From: Rhodoferax sp. WC2427
GTDB lineage: Bacteria; Pseudomonadota; Gammaproteobacteria; Burkholderiales; Burkholderiaceae_C
Reading direction: 5' to 3'
Assembly (NCBI RefSeq): GCF_040822085.1
Contig: NZ_CP162006.1
Coordinates: 2,542,001-2,606,000, forward strand
DNA: 64,000 nucleotides
Every line of letters begins with the position of its first letter. Position 1 is the stretch's first letter. The notes beneath the pieces are model-generated. The model ran no database searches, was not told the origin of the DNA, and saw only the letters and a list, made by a program, of their open reading frames with translations. Shown here piece by piece: positions 28,374 through 39,611 of the stretch. Position numbers and translations under genes: made by a program.

Positions 28374-29060
28374 TTAGAGCCCCAACCACTCGGCGCAAAG
28401 CGCCGTGTCCGCACGCAGGTTTTCGGGCGCACCGTCCCACACCACCTGCCCCCGCCCCATCACCAGCACCCGGTCGGCCACCTCCAGCGCCAGGGCCTGT
28501 TTCTGCTCCACCAGCAGCACGGCCACGCCCTGGGTTTTCAGCAGGCGCAGCACGGTGGCCACCTGGGCCACCACCTGCGGGGCCAGGCCTTCGGTGGGTT
28601 CGTCGATGACCAAAAGCTGGGGGTTGCCCATCAGCGCGCGGGCCAGGGCCAGCATTTGCTGTTCGCCGCCGGACAGCACGCCGCCGGGGGTGTGCTGGCG
28701 GGCCTGCAGGTGGGGAAACAGCGCGTAGACGGCATCGAAGGTCCACGGGCCGCTGCCTTTTTGGCCCAGCAGCAGGTTGTGGTGGACGCTCAGGCGCGGG
28801 AAGATGTCGCGGGCTTCGGCCACGTAGGCGATGCCTTGCTGGGCGATGGCAAACGGGGGTTGGCCCACCAGCTGCTGGCCGCGCCACAGGATGGAGCCCT
28901 GGCAGTGCACCAGCCCCATCAGCGCTTTGGCGGTGGTGGAGCGGCCCGCGCCGTTGCGCCCCAGCAGGGCCACGGTTTCACCGGGCTGGATGGCGAACGA
29001 CACACCGTGCAGCACGGGCGTGGGGCCGTAGAAGGCGCGCAGGTTCTGGACGTGCAGCAT
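28374..29060 (-). CDS. livF: Branched-chain amino acid-type ABC transporter ATPase LivF
   Basis: A 228-residue ABC ATPase of the LivF class (LHVQNLRAFYGPTPVLHGVSF). Signature LSGGEQQMLALARAL and Walker B LLVIDEPTEGL are intact, but Walker A reads GRNGAGRSTT: Arg (codon at 28941-28943) replaces the Lys that contacts ATP phosphates. The switch region LLVEQKQALAL has Gln where His usually stands, which is normal for LivF. The start overlaps the livG stop as TGATG. Whether the Arg form hydrolyses ATP, or LivG does the main work, is open. Confidence 0.92.
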   Translation of the reverse strand: MLHVQNLRAFYGPTPVLHGVSFAIQPGETVALLGRNGAGRSTTAKALMGLVHCQGSILWRGQQLVGQPPFAIAQQGIAYVAEARDIFPRLSVHHNLLLGQKGSGPWTFDAVYALFPHLQARQHTPGGVLSGGEQQMLALARALMGNPQLLVIDEPTEGLAPQVVAQVATVLRLLKTQGVAVLLVEQKQALALEVADRVLVMGRGQVVWDGAPENLRADTALCAEWLGL

Positions 29061-29806
29061 CAGGCTACCTGCCCCAGGTAGGCGGTTTGTACCCGCGGGT
29101 TGGCGCGCACTGCCTCGGGGGTATCGAAGGCGATGACTTCGCCCGCCACCAACACAGCGATTTTGGCTGCCAGCGCTGATACCACCTGCATATCGTGCTC
29201 TATTATCAGTAGCGTTTTGCCTTGGGTCACCTCGCGGATGAGCTGCACGAAACGGGCCGCCTCGTGCACACCCATGCCCGCCGTGGGCTCGTCCAGCAGG
29301 ACCACGCTGGCGTCGCCTGCGATGGTGACACCCAGCTCCAGTGCGCGCTGCTCGGCGTAGGTGAGGTGGGCGGCCAGCACGTCGCGTTTGGCCGCAAGCT
29401 GTACCTGGGCCATGACCTGCTCGGCCCGTTCGCGCACGTCCTTGAGGCCACCCAGCAACCGCCAGAAGGTATAGCCATGGCCCCGGCTCCACAGCAGGCT
29501 GCAGCGCAGGTTCTCGAACACGCTGAGCTGGGCAAACAGGTTGCTGGTCTGGAAGCTGCGCGCCAGGCCTGCGCGGTAGATCTCGAACGGCTTTTTGCCG
29601 TGGATGGCCTGGCCGTGCAGCAAAATCTCGCCGCTGCTGGGCGCGGTGCGGCCACTGATGAGATGGAACAGTGTGGATTTGCCCGCGCCGTTAGGTCCGA
29701 TCAGGGCCACGCGCTCACCGGCGGCCACTGTCAAATTCGCGCCTTGGATGATCTGCGTCGGACCGAAATTCTTGCGCACGGCGATGAGTTGCAGCGCGGC
29801 TGTCAT
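29060..29806 (-). CDS. livG: Branched-chain amino acid-type ABC transporter ATPase LivG
   Basis: A 248-residue ABC ATPase of the LivG class with canonical Walker A (GPNGAGKSTLFHLISG), signature-region LTYAEQRALELGVTIA in place of LSGGQ (as commonly seen in LivG), Walker B VVLLDEPTAGM and switch His in IIEHDMQVV. Its start overlaps the livM stop by 4 bp (ATGA), and its stop overlaps livF. It energises uptake through LivH/LivM. Confidence 0.94.
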   Translation of the reverse strand: MTAALQLIAVRKNFGPTQIIQGANLTVAAGERVALIGPNGAGKSTLFHLISGRTAPSSGEILLHGQAIHGKKPFEIYRAGLARSFQTSNLFAQLSVFENLRCSLLWSRGHGYTFWRLLGGLKDVRERAEQVMAQVQLAAKRDVLAAHLTYAEQRALELGVTIAGDASVVLLDEPTAGMGVHEAARFVQLIREVTQGKTLLIIEHDMQVVSALAAKIAVLVAGEVIAFDTPEAVRANPRVQTAYLGQVA

Positions 29807-30933
29807 TTGCGCATCCCCAAAATGGCACCTACCACCAGGACTGCCGTGGCCCCGGCCCAGCTCCAGCCACTGGTCGCGTCCAGCGCCAGGCCCATAAAGC
29901 GCAGCTCTGGCCCCAGCGCGGCCCGCAGCTGCAGTTGGTACACCATCTCCACCATGGCCGCCAACCCGGCAAACGCCAGCACCCAGGCCGCGTACCGGGG
30001 CACACTGCGCCAGCGCAGCCGCCCGGCCAGGCTGACCACGCCGCCCGGCACCCAGACCACCATGGCGATGAACACCAGGCCCACGTACAGCAGCCAGGCC
30101 TTGGTGATGCCGCTGAGCAGCACGTTGGCCAGCACCATCAGCACAGCACCCACCACCGGGCCGAAAAAGTGGCCCGAGCCGCCCAGAAAGGTAAACAGCA
30201 GGTACGCCCCCGAGCGCTGGCTGCCCAGCACCTCGGCGGTGACGGTTTCGAAGTTCAGGGCGGCCAGGCCACCGCCAATGCCCGCAAAAAACCCGGCAAT
30301 CACCACCGCCATGAAGCGGATGCGCCGCGCGTCATAGCCCACAAACTCCACCCGCTCGGGGTTGTCGCGCACCGCATTCAGCATGCGGCCCAACGGGGTC
30401 AGGGTGAAGGCGTACATCAGCGCGGTGCAGACCAAGGTGTAGGCGGCGACCAGGTAGTACACCTGCAGCTGCGGGCCGAAAGTGATGCCCCAGGGCGCAG
30501 CACCCGCCACCCGGTTGCCCGACACCCCCGCCTCGCCGCCAAACACCTGCGGCACCAGCCAGGCCAGGGCGGCCACCAGCTCGCCCAGGCCCAGCGTGAC
30601 CATGGCGAAGGTGGTGGCCGACTTTTGCGCGGTCAGCCAGCCCAGCAGCAGCGCCACCCCGGCCCCGGCCAGCCCGCCCGCCAAGGGCACCAGGCTGACC
30701 GGCAGCACCACCGCGTTGAGCACATGGATGGCGGCAAACGCACCCAGGCCGGAATAGATGGCGTGGCCAAAACTCAGCATGCCCCCCTGCCCCAGCAGGA
30801 TGTTGTAGCTCAGGCAGACGATGGCGGCGATGGCCATCTGCGTCAGCAGGTTCAGGCCCAGGCTGCTGCTGAACACCCATGGCGCGGCCAGCAGCACCAG
30901 CACAAACGCGGCCCCCGCCGCCTCAGTCCTCAC
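29803..30933 (-). CDS. livM: Branched-chain amino acid-type ABC transporter permease LivM
   Basis: A 376-residue permease with nine or more helices; the hallmark GLNLLTQMAIAAIVCLSYNILLGQGGMLSFGHAIYSGLGAF is near the N-terminus and the cytoplasmic coupling loop NAVRDNPERVEFVGYDARRIRF is present. Two GTG starts are possible: 30933, immediately before the livH stop region, or 30945, which would overlap livH by 11 bp but has GGGGG 4-5 nt upstream. The two starts lie in a 12 bp direct duplication (GTGCGGACTAAC/GTGAGGACTGAG). The C-terminal ~50 residues with two extra helices are longer than in E. coli LivM. Confidence 0.92.
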   Translation of the reverse strand: MRTEAAGAAFVLVLLAAPWVFSSSLGLNLLTQMAIAAIVCLSYNILLGQGGMLSFGHAIYSGLGAFAAIHVLNAVVLPVSLVPLAGGLAGAGVALLLGWLTAQKSATTFAMVTLGLGELVAALAWLVPQVFGGEAGVSGNRVAGAAPWGITFGPQLQVYYLVAAYTLVCTALMYAFTLTPLGRMLNAVRDNPERVEFVGYDARRIRFMAVVIAGFFAGIGGGLAALNFETVTAEVLGSQRSGAYLLFTFLGGSGHFFGPVVGAVLMVLANVLLSGITKAWLLYVGLVFIAMVVWVPGGVVSLAGRLRWRSVPRYAAWVLAFAGLAAMVEMVYQLQLRAALGPELRFMGLALDATSGWSWAGATAVLVVGAILGMRK

Positions 30934-30934
30934 G

Positions 30935-31813
30935 TTAGTCCGCACGCCGCCCCCACAGCCCTTGCGGGCGCAGCACCAGCACCAAAACCAGCAGCAGGTA
31001 CGGCAGCAGCGGCGCAAACCGGCTGATGGCGTCCAGCCCCACCGCAAAGGTTTGCAGCACGCCCACCAGCAAAGACGCACCCAGCGCTCCGGCCAGCGAC
31101 CCCATGCCGCCCACCACCACCACCACAAACACGACCGAGCCCACGGTGGCCGCCATGCCCGGCTCGGTGACAAAAGCGTTGCCGCCCACCACGCCCGCCA
31201 GCCCGGCCAGCGCCGCGCCGCCGCCAAACACCCACATGCAGATGCGCGGCACGTTGTGGCCCAGGGCCTGCACCGCCTCGGGGTGGGTCAGCGCGGCCTG
31301 CACCACCAGGCCGGTGCGGGTGCGGGTGAACAGCAGCCACAGCGCCAGCCACATGCCCAGCGCCACCAGCACCATGAAGGCCCGGTAGGCAGGGAAAGGC
31401 GTACCCCACAGCGTGAACAGCGGCCCGGCCAGGGCCTCGGGAATGCGGTAGTCCACCGGGCCGCGCCCCCACACCACTTGCACCAGCTCACCCAGCACGG
31501 TGGCCAGGCCAAAGGTGACCAGCATCTCGGCCTTGTGCCGTTGCGCTCCGTGGGCGTGCACGCGGCGCAACACGTAGCGTTCAAACGCCACGCCCCCCAG
31601 CCCCACCAGCAGCGGGGCCAGCAGCAGCGCGGGCCAGAAGCCCAGCACCAGCGTCAGGCTGTAGGCCACGTAGGCCCCCAGCATGTAGAAGCTGGCGTGG
31701 GCCAGATTCAACACGCCCAGCAGGCTGAAGACCAGCGTCAGCCCCGCGCTCAGCATGAACAGCACCAAGCCGTAGCTGAGGCCATTCAGGAGCGAGAGGG
31801 TGAAGAATTCCAT
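30935..31813 (-). CDS. livH: Branched-chain amino acid-type ABC transporter permease LivH
   Basis: A 292-residue permease of the LivH class, eight helices, opening MEFFTLSLLNGLSYGLVLFM from ATG 31813. The family motif LNLAHASFYMLGAY and the coupling loop AALTHPEAVQALGHNVPRI are clear. First gene of livHMGF; a copy of the dispersed repeat separates it from the acyl-CoA ligase gene upstream. No substrate-binding protein gene accompanies the cluster, so specificity (amino acid or an organic or aromatic acid) is undetermined. Confidence 0.93.
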   Translation of the reverse strand: MEFFTLSLLNGLSYGLVLFMLSAGLTLVFSLLGVLNLAHASFYMLGAYVAYSLTLVLGFWPALLLAPLLVGLGGVAFERYVLRRVHAHGAQRHKAEMLVTFGLATVLGELVQVVWGRGPVDYRIPEALAGPLFTLWGTPFPAYRAFMVLVALGMWLALWLLFTRTRTGLVVQAALTHPEAVQALGHNVPRICMWVFGGGAALAGLAGVVGGNAFVTEPGMAATVGSVVFVVVVVGGMGSLAGALGASLLVGVLQTFAVGLDAISRFAPLLPYLLLVLVLVLRPQGLWGRRAD

Positions 31814-31857
31814 GCGGGCGGGCGTATCCAGAGGTTGCAGCGGCAAATTTACAAGCC

Positions 31858-31915
31858 GTTTAGGCCTCCAGCGCCCTATCAATGAGCGTGGGCAGCTATT
31901 GTAATCGTAGCAATT
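31858..31915 (+). repeat. Dispersed palindromic repeat, copy 6
   Basis: Reads GTTTAGGCCTCCAGCGCCCT, CAATGAGCGTGGGCAGCTAT, then TGTAATCGTAGCAA. It occupies most of the gap between the acyl-CoA ligase stop (31925) and the livH start (31813). Confidence 0.8.
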
Positions 31916-31924
31916 CCAGCAGGA

Positions 31925-33550
<1,626 letters not shown>

Positions 33551-33689
33551 CGGCGGTCTCCTTGGATTGAACGGCCAGTATTGCCCAATGCAAGGGGCCT
33601 GCACCCCGGTGTTGACCCGCAGGCTGTCGCCCAGGCGGCAAGGCCCTGCATGCAGTACGCCCTATGGATCTGCGGGACAATCCGTGCCT

Positions 33690-35180
33690 ATGACTATTGC
33701 CGCAGAGACCGCCACCGCACTCGACCTGGGCCTGGCCTGGCGCAACCGCTTCGCCACCCTGGGGAGCAGCTTCTACACCGCCCTCCCTCCCACGCCCCTG
33801 CCTGCGCCCTACTGGGTGGGCCACAGCCTGGCGGTGGCGCGCGAACTGGGGCTGGACCCGGCCTGGTTGACCTCCGAAGATGGTGCACAGGCCTTCACCG
33901 GCAACACCGCCATCGGTGGCACCCAAACCCTGGCCAGCGTCTACAGCGGCCACCAGTTTGGCCAATGGGCCGGGCAGCTGGGCGACGGGCGGGCGATTTT
34001 GCTGGGCGAAGTGGTGGCACCCAACGGCCAGGGGCTGGAAGTGCAGTTCAAAGGCGCAGGCCGCACGCCCTACTCGCGCATGGGCGACGGCCGGGCGGTA
34101 CTGCGCTCCAGCATCCGCGAATTCTTGTGCAGCGAGGCCATGTACGGCCTGGGGATTGCGACCTCGCGGGCGCTGTGCGTGACCGGGTCGGACGCGCCGA
34201 TTCGCCGCGAAACCATAGAGACCGCCGCCGTGGTGACCCGCGTGGCGCCCAGCTTCATCCGCTTTGGGCACTTTGAACACTTTGCGGCGCGCAACCAGAT
34301 CGAGCCGCTGCGGCAACTGGCCGACTTTGTGATCGAGCACTACTACCCCGCCTGCCGCGATGCCGCCAACCCCTACGCCGCCCTGCTGCAGGCGGTGACC
34401 GAACGCACCGCCGAGCTGATCGCCCAGTGGCAGGCTGTGGGCTTTTGCCACGGGGTGATGAACACCGACAACATGAGCATCCTGGGCCTGACGCTGGACT
34501 ACGGCCCGTTCCAGTTTCTGGACGGCTATGACCCCGGCCACATCTGCAACCACAGCGACGACCATGGCCGCTACGCCTATGACCAGCAGCCCAACATCGG
34601 CAACTGGAACCTGTTTTGCCTGGGCCAGGCCCTGCTGCCGCTGATCGGCGCGCAAGAGCCCGCCCTGGCCGCGCTGGAAACCTACAAAACCGTCTTCCCC
34701 GCCGCTCTGGCCCGCCGCATGCGCGCCAAGCTGGGGCTGGTGGATGCCCAGCCGGGCGACGAGGCGCTGGCCAACGGCATTTTGGCGCTGCTGGCCCAGG
34801 AACATGTGGACTTCACCATCTTCTGGCGCACCCTGAGCCACTGGGTCGCCCAAACGCCGGGCCACCCGCCCAGCGCCGTGCGCGACCTGTGGGTAGACCG
34901 CGATGCCGCCGACGCATGGCTACTACAATATTCAGAGCGGCTTGCGCCGGTGGATAGAGCGCAGGCGGCCGATTTGATGCTCAAGACCAACCCCAAGTTT
35001 GTGCTGCGCAACCACCTGGGCGAAGAAGCCATCCGCCGCGCGAACCAAAAGGACTATTCCGGAGTCCACACCTTGTTGGCCCTGCTGGAAACCCCGTTTG
35101 ACGAACATCCGGGGCATGAACACTACGCCGACTTCCCGCCCGACTGGGCTTCTTCTATTGCGATCAGCTGCTCATCATGA
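33690..35180 (+). CDS. selO: Protein adenylyltransferase SelO (YdiU)
   Basis: A 496-residue pseudokinase-fold AMPylator. Typical SelO segments: [44 protein letters not shown], and the active-site block [27 protein letters not shown] with catalytic and metal Asp/Asn residues. The protein ends SCSS; in selenoprotein homologues this Cys is selenocysteine, and here it is Cys as in E. coli. The ATG at 33690 gives the normal N-terminus. SelO AMPylates redox proteins. It overlaps msrB by ATGA, linking it to oxidative-damage repair. Confidence 0.95.
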   Translation: MTIAAETATALDLGLAWRNRFATLGSSFYTALPPTPLPAPYWVGHSLAVARELGLDPAWLTSEDGAQAFTGNTAIGGTQTLASVYSGHQFGQWAGQLGDGRAILLGEVVAPNGQGLEVQFKGAGRTPYSRMGDGRAVLRSSIREFLCSEAMYGLGIATSRALCVTGSDAPIRRETIETAAVVTRVAPSFIRFGHFEHFAARNQIEPLRQLADFVIEHYYPACRDAANPYAALLQAVTERTAELIAQWQAVGFCHGVMNTDNMSILGLTLDYGPFQFLDGYDPGHICNHSDDHGRYAYDQQPNIGNWNLFCLGQALLPLIGAQEPALAALETYKTVFPAALARRMRAKLGLVDAQPGDEALANGILALLAQEHVDFTIFWRTLSHWVAQTPGHPPSAVRDLWVDRDAADAWLLQYSERLAPVDRAQAADLMLKTNPKFVLRNHLGEEAIRRANQKDYSGVHTLLALLETPFDEHPGHEHYADFPPDWASSIAISCSS

Positions 35181-35587
35181 CCCACAAAATTGAAAAAACC
35201 GACGCCGAATGGAAAGCCCTGCTGGCCGAGAAAGGTGCGGAGCCCGTAGCCTTCCAGGTCACCCGCCATGCGGCCACCGAGCGCCCCCACACCGGCAAGT
35301 ACGACCAGAACTGGGCCGCGGGCGAGTACCGCTGCATCTGCTGCGGCAACAAGTTGTTCGACTCGGCTACCAAGTTCGACGCAGGCTGCGGCTGGCCCAG
35401 CTTCTCGCAAGAGGCCGCGCCGGGCGCGATCGAAGAGATCACCGACGTCAGCCACGGCATGCGCCGCGTGGAAACCGTGTGTGCCGACTGCGGCGCGCAC
35501 CTGGGCCATGTGTTCGACGACGGCCCCTCGCCTACCGGGCTGCGATACTGCATGAATTCCGCATCGTTGGATTTCAAACCCAAGTAA
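35177..35587 (+). CDS. msrB: Peptide-methionine (R)-S-oxide reductase
   Basis: A 136-residue MsrB. Zinc cysteines are in [11 protein letters not shown] and [13 protein letters not shown]; the catalytic Cys lies in [12 protein letters not shown] near the C-terminus, and CGWPSF is the substrate-site motif. It reduces Met-R-sulfoxide in proteins. Its ATG overlaps the selO stop, and yciB follows 12 bp downstream. A separate msrA lies near 56 kb. Confidence 0.96.
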   Translation: MTHKIEKTDAEWKALLAEKGAEPVAFQVTRHAATERPHTGKYDQNWAAGEYRCICCGNKLFDSATKFDAGCGWPSFSQEAAPGAIEEITDVSHGMRRVETVCADCGAHLGHVFDDGPSPTGLRYCMNSASLDFKPK

Positions 35588-35599
35588 CCGTTTCTGTTC

Positions 35600-36175
35600 A
35601 TGAAAATTCTGCTCGACTTTTTACCCATCCTGCTGTTTGTCGCCGCGTACAAATTCACCAGCATCTACATCGCCACCGGCGTGCTGATGGTGGCCACCGT
35701 GGCGCAGATGGGGGTGACCTACGCCATCGACAAAAAGCTCACCACCATGCACAAGATGACCTTGGGCATGGTGCTGGGCTTTGGTGCGCTCACGCTGGTG
35801 TTGCAGGACGAAAACTTCATCAAATGGAAGCCCACCGTGCTCTACATTGCCATGGCGCTGGCCATGTGCGTGGCCATGTGGGTGATGAAGAAGAACTACC
35901 TCAAGCTGATGCTGGGCAGCCAGCTGGACCTGCCCGACCCGGTGTGGATGCGCCTGAACGTGGCCTGGATGCTGTACTGCCTGTTCATGGCGGCGGTCAA
36001 CGGCTACGTGGCCGCCTACTACACGACCGACCAGTGGATCAATTTCAAGATCTGGGGCTATGTGTTTCCGCTGGTCTTCATGGGCGGGCAAGGCTGGTAC
36101 ATCTCGCGCTACCTGGGGCCGGAGGAGCCCGAGGTAGCCACGACCGACGCGGCCGAAACCGACAAGACCATATGA
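35600..36175 (+). CDS. yciB: Inner-membrane-spanning septation protein YciB
   Basis: A 191-residue membrane protein with about five helices. [19 protein letters not shown] at the start and [40 protein letters not shown] near the end are the conserved YciB/IspZ segments. Known to influence cell-envelope synthesis and septation. A short acidic tail ([15 protein letters not shown]) ends in an ATGA overlap with the BolA-family gene, a common arrangement in Burkholderiales. Confidence 0.94.
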   Translation: MKILLDFLPILLFVAAYKFTSIYIATGVLMVATVAQMGVTYAIDKKLTTMHKMTLGMVLGFGALTLVLQDENFIKWKPTVLYIAMALAMCVAMWVMKKNYLKLMLGSQLDLPDPVWMRLNVAWMLYCLFMAAVNGYVAAYYTTDQWINFKIWGYVFPLVFMGGQGWYISRYLGPEEPEVATTDAAETDKTI

Positions 36176-36432
36176 ACATCACCGCCGACAACCTCGCGCT
36201 GCGCCTGCGTGAAAAGCTGGGCCCCACCGAGCTCGAAGTGCTGGACGAAAGCGCCGACCATGCCGGCCACGCCGGCTCCAACGGCAGCGCGTTTGGCACG
36301 CATTTTCGGGTGCGGATTGCTTCACCTTTGTTTACGGGCAAGCCCCGCGTGGCGCGCCATCGCCTTGTGTATGATGCGCTGCAAGAATTCATTGACCAGG
36401 GCGTTCACGCCATCGCGATTGAAGTCCTCTAG
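36172..36432 (+). CDS. BolA-family protein
   Basis: An 86-residue BolA domain: [22 protein letters not shown] with the conserved His, then [26 protein letters not shown] and a C-terminal HAIAIEVL. BolA-like proteins work with monothiol glutaredoxins in iron-sulfur trafficking and can affect envelope gene expression. Overlaps yciB by 4 bp; the parvulin gene follows 59 bp downstream with its own ribosome site (AGGAA). Confidence 0.93.
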   Translation: MNITADNLALRLREKLGPTELEVLDESADHAGHAGSNGSAFGTHFRVRIASPLFTGKPRVARHRLVYDALQEFIDQGVHAIAIEVL

Positions 36433-36491
36433 CCGTCTTATTTTCTGAGCCGACCCCTCCCGGCCGCTCGCAACCCCCTCCTAGGAATCGC

Positions 36492-37277
36492 ATGAAAAAA
36501 ACACTGTTATCCACTATGGTCGCCGCTGCTTTGCTGGGTAGCCTGGCCCTGTCGGCCTCCGCGCAAAACATCGCCATCGTCAACGGCAAGGCCGTGCCCA
36601 AGACGCGCATCGACGCCCTGGTGCAGCAAGTCACGCAGTCCGGTCGCCCGGTCACGCCGGAAATTGAAGGCCAGATCAAGGAAGAAGTCATTGCCCGCGA
36701 AATCTTCATGCAGGAAGCGCAAAAGCGCGGCCTGGAAGCCAGCGACAGTTTCAAGCTGCAAATGGACCTGGCCCGCCAGACCCTGCTGATCCGCGAACTG
36801 TTTGCCGACTACCAAAAGGCCAACCCGGTCACCGATGCCGACATGCAAGCCGAGTACGACAAGTTCGTGGCAGCCAACGGCGGCAAGGAATACAAGGCCA
36901 GCCACATCCTGGTGGCCACCGAAGCCGAAGCCAAGGCCATCATTGCCCAGCTCAAGAAAGGCGGCAACTTCGCGGCCATCGCCAAGAAATCCAGCACCGA
37001 CAAGGGTTCGGGCGCCAAGGGCGGTGACCTGGACTGGGCCAACCCCAGCAGCTACGTGAAAGAGTTCACCGAAGGCCTGCTGAAGCTGAAAAAAGGCCAG
37101 ACCACCGACACCGCCGTGAAGAGCCAGTTCGGCTACCACATCATCCGCCTGGACGACGAGCGCCAAGCCCAGTTGCCCAAGTTTGAAGAAGTGAAGCCCG
37201 AAATCGCCAAGCAGATGTCGCAGCAAAAGCTGGTGGAATTCCAGCAAAGCCTGCGCGCCGCCGCCAAGGTGGAATAA
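36492..37277 (+). CDS. Periplasmic parvulin-type peptidyl-prolyl isomerase
   Basis: A 261-residue exported foldase. Signal peptide residues 1-25 (KKTLLSTMVAAALLGSLALSASA), a SurA/PpiC-like N-terminal chaperone part, and one parvulin domain (~135-225): ASHILVATEAEAKAIIAQL, KGGDLDWANPSSYVKEF, QFGYHIIRLDD. It catalyses prolyl isomerisation during folding of exported proteins. A strong intrinsic terminator begins 17 bp after its stop. Confidence 0.94.
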   Translation: MKKTLLSTMVAAALLGSLALSASAQNIAIVNGKAVPKTRIDALVQQVTQSGRPVTPEIEGQIKEEVIAREIFMQEAQKRGLEASDSFKLQMDLARQTLLIRELFADYQKANPVTDADMQAEYDKFVAANGGKEYKASHILVATEAEAKAIIAQLKKGGNFAAIAKKSSTDKGSGAKGGDLDWANPSSYVKEFTEGLLKLKKGQTTDTAVKSQFGYHIIRLDDERQAQLPKFEEVKPEIAKQMSQQKLVEFQQSLRAAAKVE

Positions 37278-37293
37278 GCCTCTGCGCACCTCT

Positions 37294-37318
37294 AAAAGCG
37301 GCTTCGGCCGCTTTTTTT
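37294..37318. terminator. Intrinsic terminator (bidirectional) between parvulin and acyltransferase-like genes
   Basis: AAAAGCGGC-TTCG-GCCGCTTTT: nine-base perfect stem with a UUCG tetraloop followed by TTT. The A run on the other side makes it work in both directions. The convergent gene's stop codon (TAA, 37317-37319) lies in its T tract. Confidence 0.92.
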
Positions 37319-38051
37319 ACGCCCGGGCCCAGGCGAAGGCGCTTACCAGACCGATCAGCACCGGCTGGTGCAGCAGGTAGTACGGCAGACTCCAGCGGCC
37401 CAGCCAGGCCAGCGGGCGCGGCGCCGCGCCTTGCAGGCACTGCGGATAGCGCTGGAGCAGCCAGAACCCGGCGGCCATGCCCCACCACAGCACGCCCAGC
37501 CAGGGGAAGATGGGCACGTAGTCTTCGGTGATGGGTTTCTGGGTGATCCAGCCCAGCCAATTGACGTATTTCTGGTTAAAAAAAGTGGCACTGGCGCTCA
37601 TGGATAGAGCGTAAGCAGCTATAAATTTAGAAGCAATGGCCAAGGCGCCCATGGGCCACAGCCAGCCACCGCAGCGGGCGGTGAGCCGGGCCACCAGCAG
37701 CATCGCCGCCATGCCATGCAGCACGCCAAAGTAGATCCAGCTGTTCGGGAACATGAAGGCCGACCCGGCCGACACCAGCAGCGCGGCCCCCGCCACCTGC
37801 GCCCAGCGCCGCCAAAACCGTGGCCAGCCCACCGCCTGCCGGGCCGCCACCGCCTGGCCCAGCCCGGCGCAGAACAGGAACAGGCTGACGATGGCCACCC
37901 GCTGCCAGGTCCAGAACGGATCGGCGTAGAAGTTTTGCGCCCACAAGCCCGCGTGGGCCAGGTCGAAGCTGAAGTGGAAGGCCGTCATCCACACCACGGC
38001 CACGCCCCGCAGGGCGTCGACGCGGTCGAACCGGGCCTTCAAGTCTTTCAA
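37317..38051 (-). CDS. DUF1624/heparan-alpha-glucosaminide acetyltransferase-like membrane protein
   Basis: A 244-residue membrane protein with about seven helices. [25 protein letters not shown] is the DUF1624/acyltransferase-3-like opening with the conserved R and H. The only suitable start is TTG 38051, overlapping the leuA stop as TTGA. Residues ~140-155 ([15 protein letters not shown]) are encoded by a degenerate copy of the dispersed repeat. Role unknown; family members transfer acyl groups to membrane-proximal sugars. Confidence 0.8.
   Translation of the reverse strand: MKDLKARFDRVDALRGVAVVWMTAFHFSFDLAHAGLWAQNFYADPFWTWQRVAIVSLFLFCAGLGQAVAARQAVGWPRFWRRWAQVAGAALLVSAGSAFMFPNSWIYFGVLHGMAAMLLVARLTARCGGWLWPMGALAIASKFIAAYALSMSASATFFNQKYVNWLGWITQKPITEDYVPIFPWLGVLWWGMAAGFWLLQRYPQCLQGAAPRPLAWLGRWSLPYYLLHQPVLIGLVSAFAWARA
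37585..37633 (+). repeat. Dispersed palindromic repeat, copy 7 (partial, inside a gene)
   Basis: Reads GTGGCACTGGCGCTCATGGA, TAGAGCGTAAGCAGCTATAA, ATTTAGAAGC. The GCGC..GCG hairpin and GCAGCTATAA half match the family; the GGCC end is eroded. It is read through in frame in the DUF1624-type gene. Confidence 0.6.
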
Positions 38052-39586
38052 CCTTGCGCGGCGACCCGGTCGGCCTTGCTTTGCAGCTTGTTCAGCGCGC
38101 TCAGGTAGGCCTTGGCCGAGGCGACCACGATATCGGGATCGGAGCCGGTGCCGTTGACCACCCGGCCGCTGTTTTGCAGCCGCACGGTGACTTCGCCCTG
38201 GCTCTCGGTGGAGCCGCTGATGGCGTTGACCGAGTACAGCACCATTTCGGCACCGCTTTGCACATGCATCTCAATGGCCTTGAGCGACGCATCCACCGGG
38301 CCGTTGCCGTCGGATTCGCCCTTGACCTCTTTGCCGTTGACGGTAAACACCACGCTGGCCTGCGGGCGTTCGCCGGTTTCGCTGTGCTGCGACAGCGACA
38401 CAAAACCGTACTGCTCGTTGTCGTGGGCCACGCTTTCGTCGCTGACCAGGGCCAGGATGTCTTCGTCAAAAATCTCGCTCTTGCGGTCGGCCAGCTCCTT
38501 GAAGCGGGCGAAGGCGGCGTTGATGTCGGACTCGCTCTCCATGCTCACGCCCAGGTCTTGCAGGCGCTGCTTGAAGGCGTTGCGACCACTGAGCTTGCCC
38601 AGCACGATCTTGTTGTGGCTCCAGCCCACGTCTTCGGCGCGCATGATTTCGTAGGTGTCGCGGGCCTTGAGCACGCCGTCCTGGTGGATGCCCGAAGCGT
38701 GGGCAAACGCGTTCGCGCCCACGACTGCCTTGTTGGGCTGCACCACAAAACCGGTGGTCTGGCTGACCATGCGGCTGGTGGCCAGGATGTGCTTGGTGTC
38801 GATGCCCAGGTCCAGGCCGAAGTAGTCGCGCCGGGTTTTCACCGCCATGACGATTTCTTCCAGCGAGCAGTTGCCCGCGCGTTCGCCCAGGCCGTTGATG
38901 GTGCACTCCACCTGGCGTGCGCCGCCGATCTTCACGCCGGCCAGCGAATTGGCCACCGCCATGCCGAGGTCGTTGTGGCAATGCACCGACCAGATGGCCT
39001 TGTCGCTGTTGGGCACGCGTTCGCGCAGGGTCTTGATGAAGTTGCCGTACAGCTCGGGGATGGCGTAGCCCACGGTGTCGGGCACATTGATGGTGGTGGC
39101 GCCCTCGGCAATCACGGCCTCGATGACGCGGCACAGAAAGTCCATGTCGCTGCGGTAGCCGTCTTCGGGGCTGAACTCCACGTCCGCCACCAGGTTACGG
39201 GCAAAGCGCACCGCCTGCTTGGCCTGCTCGAACACCTGGTCGGGTGTCATGCGCAGCTTTTTCTCCATGTGCAGCGGCGAGGTGGCGATGAAGGTGTGGA
39301 TACGGCCGTGGGCCGCGTCTTTCAGGGCTTCGGCAGCCCGGGAAATGTCGCGGTCATTGGCGCGCGACAGGCCACAGATGGTGGCGTCCTTGATGGCGCG
39401 GGCAATCGCCTGCACGCACTCAAAGTCTCCCACCGAGCTGGCCGGAAACCCTGCCTCGATCACGTCCACCTTAAGGCGCTCCAGCTGGCGGGCGATGCGC
39501 AGCTTTTCGTCGCGGGTCATGCTGGCGCCGGGCGACTGCTCGCCGTCACGCAAGGTGGTGTCAAAAATGATGAGTTTGTCGGTCAT
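38048..39586 (-). CDS. leuA: 2-isopropylmalate synthase (classical LeuA, type 1)
   Basis: A 512-residue enzyme condensing acetyl-CoA and 2-ketoisovalerate, the first step of leucine synthesis. The N-terminal TIM barrel begins [16 protein letters not shown], with [17 protein letters not shown] carrying metal His residues and [15 protein letters not shown] following; the C-terminal LeuA dimer/regulatory domain spans ~400-512. It starts 25 bp after the second leuA and so shares its transcript. Homocitrate or citramalate synthase is an alternative for such homologues, but the motifs and length fit IPMS. Confidence 0.93.
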   Translation of the reverse strand: MTDKLIIFDTTLRDGEQSPGASMTRDEKLRIARQLERLKVDVIEAGFPASSVGDFECVQAIARAIKDATICGLSRANDRDISRAAEALKDAAHGRIHTFIATSPLHMEKKLRMTPDQVFEQAKQAVRFARNLVADVEFSPEDGYRSDMDFLCRVIEAVIAEGATTINVPDTVGYAIPELYGNFIKTLRERVPNSDKAIWSVHCHNDLGMAVANSLAGVKIGGARQVECTINGLGERAGNCSLEEIVMAVKTRRDYFGLDLGIDTKHILATSRMVSQTTGFVVQPNKAVVGANAFAHASGIHQDGVLKARDTYEIMRAEDVGWSHNKIVLGKLSGRNAFKQRLQDLGVSMESESDINAAFARFKELADRKSEIFDEDILALVSDESVAHDNEQYGFVSLSQHSETGERPQASVVFTVNGKEVKGESDGNGPVDASLKAIEMHVQSGAEMVLYSVNAISGSTESQGEVTVRLQNSGRVVNGTGSDPDIVVASAKAYLSALNKLQSKADRVAAQG

Positions 39587-39611
39587 GGGGTGCTCCTGTG
39601 GGAATTATTTT

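Noticed and set aside
34921..34975. A stretch in selO resembling the dispersed repeat (GCGGCTTGCGCC...GAGCGC..GCGGCC)
   Set aside because: The match is weak and the encoded residues ([17 protein letters not shown]) fit the normal SelO family sequence, so chance similarity is more likely.
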